64,000 nucleotides of DNA from Auriscalpium vulgare (Eukaryota; Basidiomycota; Agaricomycetes; Russulales; Auriscalpiaceae), in the NCBI GenBank assembly GCA_019915015.1, contig JAHBBC010000021.1, positions 310,001 to 374,000 of the forward strand, read 5' to 3'. Position 1 is the stretch's first letter. The number at the start of each line of letters is the position of its first letter. The translations under genes and the position numbers were made by a program. The notes below the pieces were generated by a model. The model was not told the origin of the DNA, did no database searches, and worked only from the letters and a program-made list of their open reading frames with translations. Shown here in pieces: positions 35,012 through 45,181 of the stretch.

Positions 35012-36921
35012 ATGCCCGCGCCCGTGCGTACCCAACAGACTGTACATGCAGCTGATTCACCCATGGCCTCTCTCAGACCTACTCCGTTACCTCCTCTTCG
35101 TATACTTCGTCTGAAGAAGCTGACGTACGTGATCTTGTTCGCATTTCAGCCTCAGCCCATTCCCATAAGTTACCGAACGCAGGATGAAGCAACGCTCCTG
35201 GACGATAACGACGTGGTCGAGGATACTGACAGTGGATTGCATGAGCTGCGCACCGCACCACTGCTCACTCGTAGTGCATACACCAAAACCCGTCTCGGAG
35301 AACAAGTCGGCCAGTATGGTGTATTAGGCCGCATCCTCGACGGGTAAGCCTGTACGTGCGGACGTCTTCCTTCTGTCTTTCTCACATCCGAAAGATCTCC
35401 AAACGTGCACAGTCTCAGCAGTGACGACCCAACGCGGTTGTATCTTAACACCGTGAGTTATCGCTTCAAACACTCAGGCTGCAGCGAGATCGCCAGCTCA
35501 TATCTCTACATGGGATAGAATGCTCCCCTGTCCGCTGTCGTGTGCGGCGTACAGGGATCTGGAAAATCTCACACTGTGTCTGTCATGCTCGAGAGTATGT
35601 TTATAACGGGATATCCAGCAACAGGGCATCTCGCGAAGCCTCTTTCTGGCCTTGTCTTCCATTTCGGGGAGACAGGATCGAGCTCGCGACCTTGCGAGGC
35701 CGCATATCTCGGTGTTTCCGATACACCTGGTGTCTCGCCTCCCGCTATACGCGTCTATGTGTCCCCCGGATCCATCAAACGCATGCAAAGGCTTTATGAC
35801 GAGCTGGGCGACAATGTCCACGTCGAGCCGCTGTACTTCTCTGAGGCAGAACTTGACGCCTCAGCCTTTCTTTCCATGATGGCGGTTGGCTCTTCAGAGG
35901 GTGCCCCTCTGTACATGCAGTCGGTTTTGGTGAGTACTAGTGAGATGACCCTGCATGGATTTTCCGTGCTAACTGTGAATTCAGAATGCTCTTCGCCAAC
36001 TCGGCGAGAACTTTACGTATCACGCGTTCATGGCACGTCTTGAAGACCTCAAACAGAACATGAATCCCCAACAAAAGTGCGGCCTGGATCAAAGGCTGGA
36101 TCTCCTGACAAGTTTCACAAAGCCAGGCACGTCTTTCCGGAAGCTCTCTAGTAGCTCACCTCGTCGCTTCGCAAAGGGGCAGCTCACTGTCATCGACCTG
36201 AGCGACCCTTTCATCGACCCGCCGTCAGCTTGCGGACTGTTTGAAATAATTCTCAGGCTCTTTGAAAGAGCAGAGGTCGACACTGGGAAAGTGCTTGTCG
36301 TTGACGAAGCCCATAAGGTATGTGCAATTTCCCACATTTTCGAAGGTTACTCATTGCTGCTGCAGTACCTCTCGCAAACGCGCAATTTCACTGGCCTAAC
36401 AAGATCCCTGCTATCGGTGATTCGTCAGCAAAGACATCTGTCAATGAGAGTCATTGTGAGCACGCAAGGTACGTCTCCTGTGAAAGAATAATTGCTCGCA
36501 TAATCACGTATACTTCAGAGCCCACGATTATCCCGCCAGTCATCATAGACCTCTGCAGTGTGGTGGTCTTACATCGTTTCTCGTCGAAGGCATGGTGGGA
36601 GCATTTGTCCAAGCATGTGTCGGCGGATATCACGAAGGAGGAAACCTTTGATAAGGTGGTCCAGCTCAAGGTATATTGATAACGTTTTCATGGAGAACAC
36701 TCACACTGATTTATCGGAAATGCTTCTACCAGACCGGACAAGCCATCATTATGGCTCCAGCAGGCCTGGATGCTAAAGCCAGGTCTCAGAGTATTGTTGA
36801 CGACGAAGAAAACAACTCTGAACTGGTGCACTTCGGCCGCCAGTTCTTTGTGATGAAAACACGACGGCGAGTGACGGCAGACGGCGGGGTGTCTCTTCTC
36901 GCTGTAAGCACCGACGATTGA
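35012..36921 (+). CDS. HerA/FtsK-like P-loop ATPase
   Basis: The exact role is not known. The ATG at 35012 is the first in frame; a nearby start at 35063 is possible. After introns at 35344-35411, 35453-35519, 35932-35983, 36316-36365, 36471-36519 and 36671-36732 the protein is continuous at about 500 residues. It has Walker A GVQGSGKSHT and Walker B KVLVVDEAHKYLSQ. The following block RQQRHLSMRVIVSTQEPTII, with PPVIIDLCSVVVLHRF and later LKTGQAIIMAPAGL, matches the order seen in HerA-FtsK ATPases: Walker B, a sensor Thr-Gln, an Arg-rich helix and a final beta hairpin. Such ATPases pump DNA in prokaryotes and viruses. In a nuclear gene with introns this is likely old and domesticated. DNA or protein translocation is inference; another P-loop clade is possible. 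Confidence 0.7.
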
Positions 36922-37347
36922 GGCGTCCGATGGCCGGCTTTGCGTCATACTGGAGGCTCTGCGACCGCCGGTCATCTCGCCAGACGAGTCCATATGGAGG
37001 TAGAAGAGGAGGTGATAGCGGGGAATCACAAAAATATTTTGATCAGGATCCCTCGGGCTGCCTGTGTTGATGACTGTGACAGCGGAACAGTATACTTATA
37101 GTAGACTCAGGCTGCCAGTAATCAGGTCTTTACGAAGCCAGTGACGAGCAAGCTTCATAAAGGATCAGTACACTTAAGGGCATAAAGACTTTACTGATTT
37201 CGATGCCATACGATCAGAGTAGAGTGTTGCCTTGTTCGCGTTGACGGATCGACTACAGTACGCATTCAACTTTCAAGTTGTTGTAGACTCCATCTCAGGA
37301 AGCGGCCCGGCGCCAACGTCTCAAAACGTTCCTTGTTCGGAGACTTG
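36922..37347. other. intergenic region before MDM10
   Basis: No gene seen. AT-richer than its neighbours; it probably holds the terminator of the ATPase gene and the MDM10 promoter. Confidence 0.6.
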
Positions 37348-38904
37348 ATGCACCCCTTCGCAACTTATGTTCTACGCAGCTACTATAAAGCCACAGGATG
37401 GAACCAAGACAACCTCTACGCGAACCTAACACGTTCCTCTAATGGTGCGTATCTTCTGTCGATCAAGTCGGTCGATAATCACCTAGTTCGTAAAAGCTAT
37501 CCTGGATTTCACCGTCCCGCGGGGACTGCACTTCTCAATCTCGAAGTCGCCCAATACATTATTTCAGACAACGTATTCTATGAACGCTCTCCCTTCATTG
37601 AATGGCTCAGTCGGCTACATATTTACCTCGTGCGACCTGGACGTCAAGAGTTCCAAGGATGTCCGCTTCAAGGACATGGTCGACCGCTTCAAGGTGTACG
37701 ACCAACCAGCGCGCCCTGTGGACAAGGAGGAGGTATTCTTGGGCGGGAAGAGGGTGGACACACGTGGTGAGTACGTATTACCTCTGTCGACCGTCCATGG
37801 CACAAACTCATACCGCGTGCAGACTATCTGCTCTACGGCCGAATCTACGTCCCCACAGGCCGCCTCGATGCGCTTTATTCCACTCGTATTTCCCCCACAC
37901 TTCAGGCTCTCGTTGCAGCCATCTCGGATCCGCGCTCGGACCTCTCGCAGTCGCGCTCCACGCGCAGCAGCGCGTCCCCCAGCAATGTGATGCTGAGCCT
38001 GCAGCACGACACCGGCAGGTGGTGCACAGAGTACACGTACAGCGCCGAGGATAGCATGTTCGGTGTGCGCATGCTGCATAATTTTGGCAAACTGTGGACG
38101 CCCGCAGGATTGGGGCCGGGAGAAGAGAGCAGCGTGTCGGCAGATCCGAGCAAAGTGAAGCGGGTCGATGAGGAGGATGCCATGGAGGGAGGCCTGAAGG
38201 GGCGGATATCTGCCGGCGCTGAGATCTACTTCAGCGCGAAAGAAAAGAGCGCGGGTGGTACGTTCCTTGCACTGTCGGGTTTGCGCAACATACTCACCCG
38301 CGCTCGTAGTTTCGACTGGGATTCGGTTCACAACGCTGCCAGACGCGACGCCACCTTCATTCAACCTTCCTATCGAGTCTGTAACGTTTCCTTCCACAGC
38401 CCCCGTCGCATCTTCGTCCTCCCTTACACAACCGCCTACAACTATCACCGCACTGTTCAACCCGATGATGGGTCACATATCTGGCGCATACGCCGCCCAT
38501 GTCTCCAAAGATCTGTCGCTGTGCTCCAGGTTCGACTTCAACGTGTACAGCTACGAAAGCGAGTGGACGATGGGAACTGAATGGTGGTTACGATCAAGAT
38601 CAAAACTGGCCCCGTTGGAATCGTCGGGTGGTGGTGGCGCGCTCGAAGCCAGTGAAGCCTCTTCAATGCCTTCCGAGGTGACTGGAGTCGTGAAGGCCAG
38701 ATTCTCAACCTCCAATGTAGGTCCTACAGCATGTCAAATGCGCACTCGCTCCTTCCTCTGACAACTCTTCAGGATGTCGCCCTGATGTGGGAGGGTCGAC
38801 TACACAACATTTTGATTGGTTTGGGTGTCGCGTCCAACCTCTCCAGTCACTCAAAACCCATCAAGGCATTGGGCCTAGAACTATCATACTTTAGCACCGA
38901 GTAA
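37348..38904 (+). CDS. MDM10: ERMES outer-membrane beta-barrel protein Mdm10
   Basis: Mitochondrial outer-membrane barrel that anchors the ER-mitochondria encounter structure and takes part in SAM-complex assembly of other barrels. ATG at 37348 opens the conserved MHPFATYVLRSYYKATGWNQ, DNLYANLTRSSN. Exons then give SMNALPSLNGSVGYIFTSCD, LDVKSSKDVRFKDMVDRFKV, RDYLLYGRIYVPTGRLDALY, LQHDTGRWCTEYTYSAEDSM, GRISAGAEIYFSAKEKSAG, GIRFTTLPD, TALFNPMMGHISGAYAAHVS, DLSLCSRFDFNVYSYESEWT and a final strand KALGLELSYFSTE. The last motif is the C-terminal beta signal ending in aromatic plus Thr-Glu. Loops between strands are Ser/Pro-rich and expanded, as in other basidiomycete homologues. Confidence is high. 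Confidence 0.95.
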
Positions 38905-39174
38905 TACCTTCCCTTAGCGAGCTTGTCCGTTGCACACTCGTCATTTATTGCATTGTAGTTGAGAGCAATACTGGTAATGGAAGTGCGTAGGAGTTTTGTA
39001 TGTAGACATTGATTTCAGGGACTCATCTCGAAGATCGTTACATCGTTGAATATCCTCCCGCCTCACGGCTTTAGATACAAAAATTAAATAAGACACACAA
39101 GAAAGGGTATAAGGACTTGAGTATAGCAAATAAATGAGGTCGATTCAGAAGAACGATTGAGGACTCGTAGAGAA
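38905..39174. terminator. convergent 3' regions
   Basis: MDM10 and the RGG protein end toward each other across this 270-bp AT-rich stretch. No separate signal can be pinned down. Confidence 0.4.
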
Positions 39175-40902
39175 TCATTCAGATGGGGCGGCAGCCACCT
39201 CCCTCTTGGGCGGTGCGGTCCCCAGCGTTCGCGCAAGCCTGGATAATGCGTCGACAGTGAGGACAGGACGACTCGCATGACGCACGTGCCGCGCCGTAGT
39301 GGCAGGCGGTGTTGACTGTGTTCGTCCGTGATGGACATTCGCTGAGTTCGGCGTCGATGCACCAGACAGGAAAGTGCGTTGAGCGTGCGCCCCACCAGCG
39401 GAAAAGGGCGGCCGGCCAAGCGTGCGAGAGCGGCCGTGTGAAGGCTGGAAGTTTGCAGGCGCACTCTGCGCGGGTTGCTCGGAGATGAGGCTGCACAGCG
39501 ATGTTTCTGAATAACTGGACTTCGGGGCGTGCATGGACGCCGACAACCCTGTCCCTGTCCGGTCCTGCTCCTGCTCGTCAGAACTGCGCTCGGCCCCCTT
39601 TGGTGCATGTATTGAATCTGTTAGAGATGATGGATGGACAGAGATTGTGTGATGGTCAAGATTCGGGGAAGGAGGGGTGATTGAAGGCGGCGCCGGGGTG
39701 GTGACGGGTTTCGAGGGCAGTGATGAAAGGAGAGGCGATCGCTTGGCTCCATTGACCGTGACTTGCTGAGGGGTAGCATCCGTGCTTGCACCCGCTAGAG
39801 ACTTATCGTCGCGACTTCCAGGGGTTTCGTCCCCGCCATTGACAATATTGCCTGTCACTGGAGGAGTCGGGGATTCGCCATGCACAGCAAAAATCTTTGG
39901 CTTATCAAAGTCATGAGGCAACTGCTTGAGCGAGTCATCCAGAATAGGAGACATCAGCTCGAGTTTGGAAACGGTCGGCTCGCTCAGACTAGCGTCCGCG
40001 TGCGTGGAGGTTGTCCCCGTCGTGCTCGAGGGAACACCCCAATCATCCAAGTCAGGCAGCGTGTCGTCATCGTCACCAGCCCAATCGATGTGGCTACCTG
40101 GCGTCGCCGGCCTGTTGTGTTCCATGGCCATAGCTCGGACCCGTTCCACTAGGCTGTCGATATTCTCCTTTGAAAACGTGGTAGTGGCTGGCCCAGCCGA
40201 CACGGCAGACAAGTGAGGGGGGGCATCTTTGGACGGCGCGCGAGGAGAGGATGGGCCCGAGTGGGACTTTCGTGGCCTGAGGACGGAGGGCGGGTCGACG
40301 GAGAGCGTCTCACCCGAGGTGACGACAGGCCCGAGCTTATTGCTCTGGTGCGACCGCCGGCGCCTCGCAACGGGACGTGCGGCATTGCCTTGAGCAGCTG
40401 CGAAAGAGTCCACCATTGGCGACGCCGGCTCCACGTTGAGGGAGGGAACCTTGCGCGGTGGCTGCTGCTGGGAGCCTCGACGAGGAGGGCCCTTCGGACG
40501 CGGTGGGAGATCTGCGTTGGGTAAGGCTTGAGAGACTGTGGAAGCACTGCTCTTGGCAGAGACACTGCTCCTGGCAGAGCCTGTCGGCACAACAGCTGGA
40601 ACGGGATTGCTCGTAGGCTTGACTCTGCCTTCAGGTGTGGGTGACGGACCACCTGTACGCCCCCCACGAGTTCCTCCACCCCCACGGCCACCTCCACGTC
40701 CCCCACGGCCACCACGACCACCGCTGCCGCCGCCACCCGCACCCGCGCCCGCACCCGCACCCGCGCCGGTACCCGCGCCGCCAACCCCACCTCCACGGGT
40801 CTTGTTCATCCCACGAAAGGCGGATCCTCGCTCTCCACTACGTCCCCAGTCGGTAGAGCGCACACTGACAGGAGCAGAGGATGCAGAGGACAGTGACGCC
40901 AT
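39175..40902 (-). CDS. RGG-rich, disordered protein of unknown function
   Basis: Single-exon frame of 575 codons from ATG 40902 to TGA (39175-39177). Residues about 36-85 form a Gly/Ala then Arg/Gly-rich low-complexity tract, an RGG box that suggests RNA binding or condensate formation. The rest is Ser/Pro-rich and disordered. A conserved-looking block in the middle pairs a predicted helix (ENIDSLVERVRAMAMEHNRP) with an acidic segment (HIDWAGDDDDTLPDLDDWGV), probably a short protein-binding motif. The C-terminus has VDALSRLARTLGTAPPK. No enzymatic domain is visible. The gene is divergent from SmG over 285 bp, so co-expression with an RNA-processing gene is plausible but unproved. Confidence 0.75.
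   Translation of the reverse strand: MASLSSASSAPVSVRSTDWGRSGERGSAFRGMNKTRGGGVGGAGTGAGAGAGAGAGGGGSGGRGGRGGRGGGRGGGGTRGGRTGGPSPTPEGRVKPTSNPVPAVVPTGSARSSVSAKSSASTVSQALPNADLPPRPKGPPRRGSQQQPPRKVPSLNVEPASPMVDSFAAAQGNAARPVARRRRSHQSNKLGPVVTSGETLSVDPPSVLRPRKSHSGPSSPRAPSKDAPPHLSAVSAGPATTTFSKENIDSLVERVRAMAMEHNRPATPGSHIDWAGDDDDTLPDLDDWGVPSSTTGTTSTHADASLSEPTVSKLELMSPILDDSLKQLPHDFDKPKIFAVHGESPTPPVTGNIVNGGDETPGSRDDKSLAGASTDATPQQVTVNGAKRSPLLSSLPSKPVTTPAPPSITPPSPNLDHHTISVHPSSLTDSIHAPKGAERSSDEQEQDRTGTGLSASMHAPKSSYSETSLCSLISEQPAQSAPANFQPSHGRSRTLGRPPFSAGGAHAQRTFLSGASTPNSANVHHGRTQSTPPATTARHVRHASRPVLTVDALSRLARTLGTAPPKREVAAAPSE
40735..40790. repeat. hexanucleotide-type repeat inside CDS
   Basis: Imperfect CCCGCA/CCCGCG repeats on the plus strand, read as Gly-Ala repeats in the RGG protein. 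Confidence 0.8.
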
Positions 40903-41187
40903 GGATTGTAGAGGGGGGCGATAGGTATGATGAGCGACAGCTGGGGAATATCAAACTCATTGAGTGGTGCGACTCGGATGGAGTGCTGGGCTGCTTTACC
41001 AGTAGGCTGTGAAGGAGCACAGCAGCAGACCGATGGGTATGCACTGAAAGGCTGTTGTGTAGGATGTGATAGCGAGGTAGATAGAAAGGTGTGGAGGATG
41101 AGAACAGATGACGCGCCAAACATGGGCAAGCACTCGCGCCTGCTCTCTGCGCGCTCGCTTTGACCACGACTACCAACCTCTGTCGCC

Positions 41188-41535
41188 ATGTCCAAAGCAT
41201 CGCAGCCAGAGCTCAAAAAGGTCTGGCCCCCTCGCATATGTGGTAGCATGCGCAACTGATCGCTCTTTCATCGCGCAGTTCATGGACAAGAAACTGTTCA
41301 TCCACCTACAGGGCGGCCGAAAGGTCAGCGGCACCCTGCGTGGCTATGACCTCTTCCTCAATCTGGTCATCGACGACGCCATCGAGGAGACGACGCCGGC
41401 TCAAAAACACCCCATTGGGACAGTGGTTGCGTAGTGTCTGCTCTATTCACGTCTCCTTTTAACTGATCACCTCGGCTGCAGGTCATCCGCGGTAACAGCG
41501 TAACATCTATGGAAACTTTGGAAGCGATACGATAG
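41188..41535 (+). CDS. SMX2: small nuclear ribonucleoprotein G (SmG)
   Basis: Member of the heptameric Sm ring that binds U1, U2, U4 and U5 snRNA. ATG at 41188 encodes MSKASQPELKK. A 58-nt intron follows, then FMDKKLFIHLQGGRKVSGTL and RGYDLFLNLVIDDAIEE (Sm motif 1 with the invariant Asp-x-phi-x-Asn and Gly). A second intron leads to VIRGNSVTSMETLEAIR, carrying Sm motif 2 (IRGNSV) and TAG. Length (about 77 residues) fits the family. Confidence is very high. Confidence 0.97.
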
Positions 41536-42517
41536 TATGCTTTACAGTAGTAGACCTCGCGTCGCGGACGTCTCGGACGGAGGTTGATGTGTTTCCTTGT
41601 AACTGTACCTCGTCGTGTGGCCCACCTTTGACAAGTAATGTCGCATGGTCGATAAAATCAAACTGAAAGGGGACTCTGCATTCACTGTTCTCAGCGCGGG
41701 CGAAGTTACATAACGACTTGGACCGTTTCCGAAACCTATTACTTGCCAGCAGCGGGAACCACAGCTATTGAGATTTGGCCGCAGAAGTCGTTTCAAAAAC
41801 GGTCTATTGACGGTCTACTACATGTACCATAACTTGGTCATTTATTACAGCATCCGAAAAATAAGACTCAAATTGATTTGTATGGGGTTAGGGTTAGAAC
41901 AGTTGAAGGACAAAAAAATGGCCCGCCCAGCCCGAGGGCCGAAGCGGGACAGGAAAATATTGAGACGGTGCATGAGCCGAAGCCCATACAAACCGCAAGT
42001 TCCCCCTGTATGGACAGGGTCGCCGTGCTATGGGAGGCCCCTACGGCCCACAACCCCAGGTAGGTGAAGGGGATTGTGCCATCAAGGTAAGTATGAGGTT
42101 TCGCTGTGTTGCGGAAGCCCTTATATACCTGCGCGAGCAACGCACGGACCATCTGATTTAGGGCCGGCGTTGACGCGTTGACGCGCTCGCTTCCAGTTCC
42201 ACTCTCACAATCAACTGTGAATGTTTGTACAAAGTCTGCGACAGGATGCTTTGAAGTGCAAGGATTTATACAGAAGGGATGTACGATAATTACGATGTAC
42301 ACTCGAACATGATGCAGGTCAGATAGGAAATTCACGTCCGCCCCTACGTAGTCGAGCGGAGTATTGCAAGATATAGTGGCCTGTGCTATTGATAAGGCCG
42401 GGTACAAGACATGTAGCAAACGACAAATGCGATGTGATATCGAGGCGAGACGTTCATGTGGTATCGCGCCGCACAGCGACGTACGTCTAAGGTTGCGCCA
42501 TGGAAGGCGGGAAGCTA
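41536..42517. other. long convergent intergenic region with telomere-like motif
   Basis: No gene is supported; the 183-codon minus frame starting near 42419 has no recognisable motif. GGGGTTAGGGTTAG at 41884-41897 is two units of the fungal telomere repeat. The sequence is otherwise AT-richer. Confidence 0.5.
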
Positions 42518-44940
42518 TCAGAGGTGCATTGGGCTGCCCGGGTCCTCCACCGGTTCGTCCCCGCTAATTGCGCCGCGAGCAAGAGGACTCGGCTCTGAAA
42601 TGTGACCACCTCGTTGATGCCTCCGCCCGAGAAGAGTTGCTCCATCGATACTGAGCTCAAACGGCCCTCCATTCTTCCGCTTCGGGGCGTCGCGCTGACC
42701 AGCGCGTCCATCGTATGCCTCTCTGGACTGCGTTTGATTCGCGGCGGTCTGTTGGGATGGTGGTGAAGGGGCGCCTTCGTCTTCAGATTCGCCCTCGTCG
42801 TCCTCGTTCAACCCCTGGAGGAATCCAGCTTGCCCGGCGCCATCGCGGCCCTTGTACGCGCGCCGGCGTGCACCTTCTTCCTCCATTCGGTGTACGGCGT
42901 AGGTGATGTCGAACGCCTCCTTCAGCGACGCCAAGCCTGGCGACCGTCCGTCGCGGCCACCACGAGCAGAATGGAGCAGGGGTGAATCGAGTGGCAACTC
43001 CATACGTGGTGTTGGCGGAGGAGGCGGAGCAGGTGCTGCGTTGCACCATGGGTGAGCCAAGAACTCGTCAATGGTATATCGCTGCGCAGGGTCGACGCAT
43101 AGCAGGTGGGTGATGAGATCCTTGGCTGACAAACATGCGTAAGATATTGACAATTCATTGACATGATTCAAAACTGACCTGATGCGCTGATGTCGTCCCA
43201 CCATGGGCTGAGGAAGGTATAGTATCCCCGTGCAACCTTCTCCGTGAGGACATTTATGCTCTCGTCGTAGAAGGGCGGGAAACCACAGAGGAGAGTGTAA
43301 AGGACACAGCCAAGTGCCCACATGTCCACGCTCTTGGAGTAACGCTCGTCTTTGACGATCTCTGGAGCGGTATAACCAACCGTTCCACAAGGCGTCATCG
43401 TTTCCTCGTTCCAAACAACCTTTGACAAGCCAAAATCGGCGATCTTGACACGACCGATACCTCCGCCGCCGACGCCGGGGATGAAATCGCCTTCATCCTC
43501 CTTCTCCTCGTCATACTGACGATGGATGGGGTTTTTGGATGGAATTATTGGGATGCGGTCGAACAACAAGTTCTCTGGTTTGATGTCACTTGTGGCTGGT
43601 CAAAGACAGCTCCAGGCCACGATCGCAATGAAGGCTTACCGATGCACAACACCTCGCTCCTCATGCAGATACCGAATCCCGTTCGCGACTTGTAGGATGA
43701 CATGCCTGGCGAGGTTTTCGCTAAAGTAGGTAAGCTTGACTATTTGGTGGAAGAGTTCGCCGCCTTCCATGACTGGGGGAGGTGTCAACGAGTGCATGTG
43801 GCAACTCATAGTGGGCTTACGTTCTAGAACCAGGAAGTAGTGCTCCGTGGATTCCGAGAAGGAGATGAGCTTGACGATGCTCGGATGGTTTGTCCCACGC
43901 ATGATCTGGACCTCTGTTGGGTATCAGACTGGTGTTCATCTCCGCACTAGTTCATAAGCTGCCCACCTTTGAGAATATTGGCGCGCTGTGATTCAGAAGA
44001 GTCAGACAAACGTTTGCGGGTACGAAAGAGAACCAAAAACAATAATTGTTGGATGGACATTACCTCTGTAACGCGCGGCTTTTTTTTGAACTGAGGGTTC
44101 AAATGCTTGTCCCCGTGCTAAAGTGGAGAGCACCAGTGAAAAGAGCCGCGCGAAATACAGAGGTAAGTCAGTATATAAGGGAAAAGGAGGGATGTCATAT
44201 ATGTTGCTGACAGCGCCACTGACCTGGGAAGAGGTGAGCTCGTACTTGCGGACGACTTTGACTAACGATGAGGAAGTTAACATCGGCCCAACGACACCGT
44301 AGTGAACACCCTCACCAGCAACCCTTTTTCCGGTGGTGAGATCGATCGCCTTGTAGACATTGGAGAAGGCCCCGCTAAGAATAGAGGCGTGAGCTCGGAT
44401 AGGTTCTGGAACGAAGGTGACGCACTCTCCCATCTTGTCAATCAGCTTGAAGCGCTCGAGGCCCTTGTAGACGGGCATCTTGGCCATAGCATCGCGCTCC
44501 TCCTGTACAATCATTTCCACCTCGCGTGCGTACAGCTGAGACTGCTTGTCCTGGGCCGGAGGCTGCGCCTGAGTCTGGGGCTGTGCGGCAGCGTGCTGTG
44601 GCTGACTGTGCTGATCGCGCTGTTGGGCGGGTTGTTGGGAAGCGCGGGACGTGGACTTTGACGGGGGCTCTGAGAGGGGGAGGGAGCTTGCGGGGGCGGG
44701 AGAGTGGTCCTGGCGGGCGGCGTGATTATGGTTCTTTCCATGGCGGATAAGGTCTAGAGTGGTCGGGATGGTCAGGATCAACGGTGGCTGACTGACTGAG
44801 GCGAGTGCACGCACTCTTGAATGCATCGACAACTGCGACGCCTGGAGGCATGATGAGGACGAGGCCGAGGGTGGTGGGAGGGAAGAAGGGGCGGGTGGGC
44901 ATTCGTCTGCAGTCGCGCGGAGTTGTATATTACAGTGCAT
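42518..44940 (-). CDS. Ser/Thr protein kinase, CAMK group, Rck2/Srk1-like
   Basis: Stress-response kinase type acting below the Hog1/Sty1 MAP kinase in yeasts. ATG at 44940 or 44826. A Gln/Pro/Ser-rich leader precedes YKGLERFKLIDKMGE, GAFSNVYKAIDLTTGKRVA (glycine loop) and KVVRKYELTSS (catalytic Lys). After small introns come HPSIVKLISFSESTEHYFLV, GVVHRDIKPENLLFDRIPII (catalytic loop), an acidic and Gly-rich insert, GRVKIADFGLSKVVWNEETM (DFG), GTVGYTAPEIVKDERYSKSV and WALGCVLYTLLCGFPPFYDE. It then runs to AQRYTIDEFLAHPWCNAAP. The long insert between PENLLF and DFG and the DFGLSKVVW text are typical of the Rck/Srk1 group. The C-terminal tail is long, acidic and ends at TGA (42518). Upstream regulation by a MAP kinase is inferred from the family. 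Confidence 0.88.
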
Positions 44941-45181
44941 TGACGTCACCGCGTCTTCACGTCATGGCGCACTCCACAACGCTGGCGCACGGGCGCATCC
45001 CAGGCACTCTGGCGCTGCCAGACCGTCGGCGATAGGTAGCTCTACAATATTGCATATCGAGTTTATCTCGTGGTCATAAGTATTCTATGCCGCAGACAGT
45101 TTTATAGTGCGTTACACTAGTATGTCACTGTATATTAGTTTTGTCCTTCCCCTCGCAGCCTCACAACCACGCAACGTGCTC

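Noticed and set aside
41868..42419. 183-codon minus frame in the gap after SmG
   Set aside because: No motif, irregular composition and no splice support.
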